This document shows, in pieces, positions 56,731 through 64,000 of a stretch of 64,000 bases of DNA. Made by a program: the position numbers and the translations under genes. Under the pieces are notes generated by a model. That model had not been told where the DNA came from and did not search any database. It saw only the letters and a program-made list of their open reading frames with translations. Every line of letters begins with the position of its first letter. Position 1 is the stretch's first letter. The DNA comes from Gammaproteobacteria bacterium (GTDB lineage Bacteria; Pseudomonadota; Gammaproteobacteria; Pseudomonadales; Azotimanducaceae). The stretch covers positions 341,699 through 405,698 of the forward strand of contig VXYL01000070.1 of the NCBI GenBank assembly GCA_009846005.1. Direction: 5' to 3'.

Positions 56731-57358
56731 AGCCCTCGCGCGATTCCTCGAACAACGGGGTGTCGAACCGGATCGGGCGGTTGAAGCGCTCGAGGACTAC
56801 GAAGGGCTGATCCGGCGCTGGAATGCCCGCGGCAATCTGGTGTCGCGCCGGGACATCGGGCGGCTCAGAGACCGCCACGTCCTGGATAGCCTAAGCCTGC
56901 TTCCCTGGTGGCGCGGCACCTTGCTGGACGTGGGGTCGGGGGCCGGCTTCCCCGGTGTACCACTGGCCATAGCGCGGCCAGCATCGCCCGTGACCCTCGT
57001 GGAACGCAGCGAACGCAAGGCCCGTTTCCTTAGGCAGGCTGTCATTGATCTCGGCCTCGGCAATGTGGAGGTGATCGAAGCCGATGTCGGGCGACGCCGC
57101 GCCTGGTGTTCTCTCGGCGGGCGGGTCTTTGATACCGTAACCGCTAGGGCGGTGGCGCCGCCGAGGACAACGTGGAGTCTGCTCCGAGAGCTGCTCGCGC
57201 CGGAGGGCGTGGCCTTGCTTCAATCCGGCGATCCACTGGACGCTACGTTGTTCAATGGCGGCGAGATTCGCATCCGTGAACGCATGGAACAGACGTGGGT
57301 GACGGTCGTCGGGAAAACCGGCGTATCGTCCGGACCCGGGGTCGACGCGCAGCGATAG
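56705..57358 (+). CDS. rsmG: 16S rRNA (guanine-527-N7)-methyltransferase RsmG (GidB)
   Basis: Methylates G527 of 16S rRNA with SAM; loss can give streptomycin tolerance. The 217 residues show NLVSRRDI near 40, [12 protein letters not shown] near 60, the SAM loop [14 protein letters not shown] near 78, and [12 protein letters not shown]. The start overlaps mnmG, as in many genomes, and parA follows after four bases. Confidence 0.95.
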   Translation: MPANNAAREALARFLEQRGVEPDRAVEALEDYEGLIRRWNARGNLVSRRDIGRLRDRHVLDSLSLLPWWRGTLLDVGSGAGFPGVPLAIARPASPVTLVERSERKARFLRQAVIDLGLGNVEVIEADVGRRRAWCSLGGRVFDTVTARAVAPPRTTWSLLRELLAPEGVALLQSGDPLDATLFNGGEIRIRERMEQTWVTVVGKTGVSSGPGVDAQR

Positions 57359-57362
57359 AGCG

Positions 57363-58148
57363 ATGGCGAGGCGGATAGCGGTAGCGAACCAGAAGGGCGG
57401 CGTGGGCAAGACAACCACGAGCGTCAATCTCGCCGCCTCGTTGGCGGCAGATGGTGTCCGCACCTTGTTGATCGACCTCGACCCCCAGGGCAACGCCACC
57501 ATGGGTTCAGGGGTCGACAAGAACGAGCTGCAGGCAAGCGCCTACGACTGGCTCGTGGAAGACGAACCTTTCGCCGAGATCGAACAACGATCTTCCGGCG
57601 ACTACGCCCTGGTACCCGCCAACGCGGATCTGACCGCCGCCGAGGTCGCGCTTCTCTCGGCGGAGGACCGATCCATGCGTCTGCGCCGCCGGCTCGACTC
57701 GGCACCATCGTTCGACTTCGTCCTCATCGACTGCCCGCCGTCGCTGAACGTGCTGACGCTCAATGCGCTGATGGCGTCGGACGGGGTGCTGATTCCGATG
57801 CAGTGCGAGTACTACGCGCTTGAAGGTCTCACCGCCCTGCTGCTGACGATCCGGGGCGTTCGTCAACGCGGCAATCCCGGACTCGCGATCGAGGGAATCC
57901 TCCGGACCATGTACGACCCGCGCAATACCTTGAGCCGGGACGTCTCGCGCCAGCTCATGGCGTATTTCGGCCGGGACGTGTTCCGCACCGTGGTGCCGCG
58001 CAACGTCCGCTTGGCGGAGGCGCCGAGTCACGGCTTGCCGGCGACGGTCTACGATCCGCGTTGTCGAGGCGCGTTGGCGTACCGAGCCCTCGCCGGGGAG
58101 TTGCGTTCACGAACCGCCGCCCGTGGCGGACGACCGGACTCTGCCTAG
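57363..58148 (+). CDS. parA: Chromosome partition ATPase ParA (Soj)
   Basis: Walker-type ATPase that moves ParB-parS complexes and so separates origins. The 261 residues contain the deviant Walker A NQKGGVGKTTTSVNLA near 9, DLDPQGNATMGSG near 40 and VLIDCPPSLNVLTLNA near 120. The ATG follows rsmG by four bases. parB comes after a 97-base gap that contains two ACGAGGG copies; the second acts as the parB ribosome-binding site. Confidence 0.96.
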   Translation: MARRIAVANQKGGVGKTTTSVNLAASLAADGVRTLLIDLDPQGNATMGSGVDKNELQASAYDWLVEDEPFAEIEQRSSGDYALVPANADLTAAEVALLSAEDRSMRLRRRLDSAPSFDFVLIDCPPSLNVLTLNALMASDGVLIPMQCEYYALEGLTALLLTIRGVRQRGNPGLAIEGILRTMYDPRNTLSRDVSRQLMAYFGRDVFRTVVPRNVRLAEAPSHGLPATVYDPRCRGALAYRALAGELRSRTAARGGRPDSA

Positions 58149-58245
58149 GCATACGAGGGATACGAAAAACCTGCGGCAAACGCCGCCCGGGAGTGCTAAT
58201 TTCCGATTCCGCAACCGAGCGGCGGCGGGGACTACGAGGGTATCG

Positions 58246-59106
58246 GTGATCGGCAAGCGAAAAAGTCTCGGCAAGGGTCTGGACGCGCTGCTGCCGGAAC
58301 CCATGGAAGAAGCGGCCGCGCCGTCGCAGGGCTTGTCGGAGCTACCTGTCGAGACGCTTTATCGGGGTGCCCATCAACCACGTCGGCGAATCAACGAAGA
58401 AGGAATCGAAGAACTGGCCGCTTCGATCCAGGCGCAGGGACTGCTCGAACCGGTAATCGTCCGCCCGCGACCCTCGGGGGGCTACGAGATCGTCGCGGGG
58501 GAGCGCCGCTGGCGGGCGGCACAACGGGCCGGCTTGGACACGGTTCCGGCATTGGTTCGGGAGCTGGATGACCGTCAAGCCATCGCAATCGCGCTCATCG
58601 AGAACATCCAGCGGGAGGATCTCAATCCGCTGGAGGAAGCCGCAGCGCTGAAGCGGCTGCTCGCCGAACACGACATGACCCACGAGCAGGTCGCCGACGC
58701 CGTGGGGCGGTCGCGGACAGCGGTTTCGAACCTGCTCCGCTTGTTGAACCTGGCACCCGGGGTCCGAGAGATGATCGACAGCGGGGAGTTGGAGATGGGC
58801 CACGCACGCGCGCTCCTGGCATTGCCCACCGACGAGCAGGCGGCTGCTGGCCGGGAGGTGGCGAAGCGATCGCTGTCGGTCCGGCAAACCGAAGCATTGG
58901 TCAAGCGACTCCTGAGCGGATCGCCGCCTGAACCGGTGCCAGATCCCGACACGCGCCGACTCGAACGTTCGGCGAGCGAACACCTGGGTGCGCCGGTCTC
59001 CATCACCAGCAACAGCAAGGGCAAAGGGCGTGTCGTGATCCGCTATTCGAGTCTCGACGAGCTGGATGGAATTCTTGCCCGGATGGGAACGAAGTTGGAG
59101 CGCTGA
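58246..59106 (+). CDS. parB: Chromosome partition protein ParB (Spo0J)
   Basis: CTP-dependent clamp that loads at parS and spreads along DNA. The 286 residues show the family N-terminus LGKGLDALLPE, the CTP motif VAGERRWRAAQRAG near 85, ENIQREDLNPLEEA near 115, a helix-turn-helix region (MTHEQVADAVGRSRTAVSNLLRL) near 140 and a C-terminal dimer domain. The GTG at 58246 with GAGGG ahead was chosen; the longer frame from 58123 overlaps parA and adds a non-conserved stretch. Its likely targets are the two parS sites in recF. Confidence 0.96.
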   Translation: MIGKRKSLGKGLDALLPEPMEEAAAPSQGLSELPVETLYRGAHQPRRRINEEGIEELAASIQAQGLLEPVIVRPRPSGGYEIVAGERRWRAAQRAGLDTVPALVRELDDRQAIAIALIENIQREDLNPLEEAAALKRLLAEHDMTHEQVADAVGRSRTAVSNLLRLLNLAPGVREMIDSGELEMGHARALLALPTDEQAAAGREVAKRSLSVRQTEALVKRLLSGSPPEPVPDPDTRRLERSASEHLGAPVSITSNSKGKGRVVIRYSSLDELDGILARMGTKLER

Positions 59107-59132
59107 TCGTCGTTCGCCGTTCGAGGCTGCGT

Positions 59133-59161
59133 TTGAAGACACCCCAAGCCGCCCGTATAAT
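59133..59161 (+). promoter_or_regulatory. Promoter for the ATP synthase operon
   Basis: TTGAAG at 59133-59138 and a perfect TATAAT at 59156-59161 with a 17-base spacer, about 66 bases before the atpI start. This is the best promoter in the window and should drive atpI-B-E-F-H-A and the following genes. Confidence 0.85.
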
Positions 59162-59227
59162 GCGCGCCCTTTGCGAACCCCGGATCGTTCCTGGACTCTA
59201 CCGGCGCGTTAGCGCCGCGCGAGGCGG

Positions 59228-60524
<1,297 letters not shown>

Positions 60525-60561
60525 CCAAGAGAGCAGTCCTCGAACTTAAGGAGTTGAATAG

Positions 60562-60792
<231 letters not shown>

Positions 60793-60820
60793 CGTCGACG
60801 CACGGTAGGGAGGTGATGGC

Positions 60821-61288
60821 ATGAGCTGGGTGACGATGATCGGCCAGTCGATCGCGTTCTTCATCTTCGTTTGGTTCTGCTGGAAGTTCATCTGGCCGTT
60901 TCTGATCGGTGCCATGCGCGAACGTCAGCAAACCATCGCCGATGGATTGGAAGCCGCGTCGAAGGCCCAGCGCGACCTTGAGCACGCGGAAGCCCGGGCG
61001 GAGGAGATACTTAACGAAGCCCGCGCCGAGGCCCGAGGCATCGTCGACGACGCCCGCGGCCAGGCCGCGCAGATGATCGACAATGCCCGATCCGACGCCG
61101 AGTCGGAACGGGAGCGGATCCTAAAGGCGGCCCAGGCGGATGTGGCCCAGGAGGTCAACCGCGCCAAGGAATCCCTGCGGGGGGAAGTGGCAGACCTCGC
61201 CGTCATGGGCGCGGAACGCATACTCGAAGCATCCATCGATCGCGAACGTCACGACGCCCTGCTCGACAGGGTCGCGGCGGAACTCTAA
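60821..61288 (+). CDS. atpF: ATP synthase F0 subunit b
   Basis: Peripheral stalk subunit. The 155 residues have an N-terminal membrane segment ([23 protein letters not shown]) and a long charged helix rich in alanine, arginine and glutamate ([15 protein letters not shown]-type repeats) that dimerises and reaches F1. The length is normal. It has GGGAGG about nine bases before ATG 60821. atpH follows after 12 bases. Confidence 0.95.
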   Translation: MSWVTMIGQSIAFFIFVWFCWKFIWPFLIGAMRERQQTIADGLEAASKAQRDLEHAEARAEEILNEARAEARGIVDDARGQAAQMIDNARSDAESERERILKAAQADVAQEVNRAKESLRGEVADLAVMGAERILEASIDRERHDALLDRVAAEL

Positions 61289-61300
61289 GAGGCCCCGGAC

Positions 61301-61840
61301 GTGGCCGAGATCGCCACACTCGCACGCCCGTACGCGAACGCGGTATTCAACCTCGCCCGGTCGACAGGTCGGTTGACCCAATGGGCGCCGATGCTCGGAT
61401 TGCTCGCCCGTGCTGTCGAGACGGAACAGGTCAAGGGGTTGATCGCCGCGCCGTCGTTCGCGCCGGCGGTGAAGGCGCACCGGTTGATCGACGTCGTTAG
61501 CGACGAGGTCGACGACCGATGCCGACGGTTCGTTCACGTTCTCGCGGACAACCACCGCCTCGACCTGTTGCCGGAGATCGCCGCCCAATACGACGCCTTG
61601 AAGGCCGAAGCGGAAAAGACCCTCGACGTACAGATCACGGCGGCGGTCGAACTGACCGACGCACAGGTGGATGACTACACCGAAGCGCTCCGCCGGCGTT
61701 TCGACCAGGCGGTGAACGTCAACGTCGAGGTCGATGCCGGGCTTGTCGGCGGCGCCGTTGTCCGCGCCGGCGACACGGTGATCGACGGGTCCGTACGCGG
61801 CCGGCTCACCCGGTTGGTCGAGTCGCTCCAGCGAAACTGA
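61301..61840 (+). CDS. atpH: ATP synthase F1 subunit delta
   Basis: Links the peripheral stalk to the top of F1. The 179 residues start at GTG 61301 and show IATLARPYANAVFNLAR at the N-terminus and VNVNVEVDAGLVGGAVVRAGDTVIDGSVRGRL near the C-terminus, both typical of the family. It is in the usual b-delta-alpha order. Confidence 0.95.
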   Translation: MAEIATLARPYANAVFNLARSTGRLTQWAPMLGLLARAVETEQVKGLIAAPSFAPAVKAHRLIDVVSDEVDDRCRRFVHVLADNHRLDLLPEIAAQYDALKAEAEKTLDVQITAAVELTDAQVDDYTEALRRRFDQAVNVNVEVDAGLVGGAVVRAGDTVIDGSVRGRLTRLVESLQRN

Positions 61841-61863
61841 GAAAACTCAAGAGGTCTTAACCA

Positions 61864-63411
<1,548 letters not shown>

Positions 63412-63445
63412 ACACCGATGTCCGCCAGCCTAAAGACCAGAACGC

Positions 63446-63470
63446 GTAGGGGCGACCCTTGTGGTCGTCC
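63446..63470 (+). repeat. Hairpin repeat between atpA and atpG
   Basis: A forward family copy with flank GTAGGG, arms GCGACC and GGTCG(T), and loop CTTGT. It is the only copy that sits inside an operon of same-strand genes, 34 bases after the atpA stop and 40 before the atpG start. Confidence 0.85.
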
Positions 63471-63510
63471 GCGTTTGTTCGCCGTGACTCTTGGTTGCGA
63501 GATGTAACCG

Positions 63511-64000
63511 ATGGCCGCCGGCAAGGAGATCAAGAAGAAGATCGCCAGCGTGCAAACCACGCAGAAGAGCACGCGTGCCATGCAGATGGTCGCCGCGAGC
63601 CGCATGCGCCGCACCCAGGACCGCATGCAGGAAGGCCGGCCCTACAGCCAGCGCATCGAACAGGTGATCGGGCACCTGGCGAACGCCGCGCCGGAATACC
63701 GCCACGTCTACATGACGACGCGGGAGGTCAGCCGTATCGGCTACATCGTGGTGTCCACGGACCGGGGCCTTTGCGGCGGCCTAAACGTTAACTTGTTCCG
63801 CGAACTCATCCGCAACCTGTCCTCGCGGCGGGACGACGGCATGGAGTCGGAGCTGGCGTTGATCGGCAACAAGTCCGCGCAGTTCTTCCGTTCCGTGGGC
63901 GGCAACGTGGTCGCGACCATGGGCAATATCGGCGAGACGCCCGAACTCGCCGACCTGATCGGCGGCATCAAGGTGATGCTCGACGGCTTCGCGGAAGGGC
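63511..64000 (+). CDS. atpG: ATP synthase F1 subunit gamma, partial
   Basis: Central rotor shaft of F1; only the first 163 codons are in the window, with no stop before the edge. The N-terminus [33 protein letters not shown] forms the shaft helix, and [11 protein letters not shown] near 85 is the family motif. ATG 63511 was chosen; the GAGATG at 63500-63505 reads into a stop. It lies downstream of atpA with the hairpin repeat between. Confidence 0.95.
   Translation, partial: MAAGKEIKKKIASVQTTQKSTRAMQMVAASRMRRTQDRMQEGRPYSQRIEQVIGHLANAAPEYRHVYMTTREVSRIGYIVVSTDRGLCGGLNVNLFRELIRNLSSRRDDGMESELALIGNKSAQFFRSVGGNVVATMGNIGETPELADLIGGIKVMLDGFAEG

Overview
This window is the chromosomal origin region of a high-GC gammaproteobacterium. 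Three things support that. The replication block plus-strand order (gyrB, recF, dnaN and dnaA on the minus strand, an intergenic origin, then rpmH, rnpA, yidD, yidC, mnmE, mnmG, rsmG, parA, parB, atpI-B-E-F-H-A-G) is the layout known from Pseudomonas-type origins. Other Pseudomonas-like neighbourhoods recur: dsbA, cytochrome c4, engB, polA and a DUF2782 gene; aroE, tsaC and dprA; def and fmt; trkA and trkH; a PlsC acyltransferase beside gyrB. GyrB also has the longer gammaproteobacterial size. The genus cannot be told from the sequence alone; an uncultured marine or host-associated lineage would fit, but that is a guess.

Layout. 1-4.1 kb: a secreted protein of unknown function, a small membrane protein, and xylose isomerase and xylulokinase. 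4.1-9.5 kb: periplasmic thiol oxidation (DsbA), cytochrome c4, the ribosome-assembly GTPase EngB, a DNA polymerase I whose proofreading site looks dead, and a DUF2782 protein. 9.7-12 kb: ergothioneine genes egtB and egtD. 12.2-14.5 kb: cytochrome oxidase assembly (SCO1, heme A synthase, SURF1). 14.5-17.6 kb: aroE, tsaC, purE, dprA. 17.7-20.7 kb: a cysteine-rich secreted protein, a truncated copy of a permease 5' end, and the complete NCS2 permease with an extra C-terminal domain. 20.7-22.3 kb: def and fmt. 22.3-31.7 kb: three large TonB-dependent receptors with an AbrB/PIN toxin-antitoxin pair among them. 31.9-34.7 kb: an apparent operon of a RelA/SpoT-domain protein, a small acidic protein and a gamma-glutamyltranspeptidase. 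34.9-40.4 kb: a TPP riboswitch and the thiamine operon thiC, thiO, thiS, thiG, thiD-thiE. 40.5-44.1 kb: potassium uptake and an acyltransferase. 44.2-64 kb: the replication, partition, membrane insertion, tRNA modification and ATP synthase block. The window ends inside atpG.

How it fits together. ParA and ParB have two good parS sites, both inside recF and about 0.6 kb apart, so origin segregation is encoded within a few kilobases of oriC. The thiamine operon is complete for the thiazole branch and joining step and is controlled by its riboswitch. The conserved run aroE-tsaC-dprA-def-fmt-trkA has been opened by accessory inserts (the permease region between dprA and def, and about 18 kb of receptors, toxin-antitoxin, RelA/SpoT and thi genes between fmt and trkA); rsmB, usually beside fmt, is missing here.

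The most unusual signals are: a family of about a dozen short intergenic hairpins with a fixed flank (GTAGGG) and fixed loop (CTTGT) but stems that change together on both arms, two of which supply the stop codons of gyrB and ggt; the RelA/SpoT-domain gene with an overlapping small partner, which could be a toxin-antitoxin pair; loss of three of four proofreading carboxylates in PolA; an egtD whose conserved N-terminus lies upstream of any standard start codon; and a permease fused to what looks like a degenerate HATPase-like domain.
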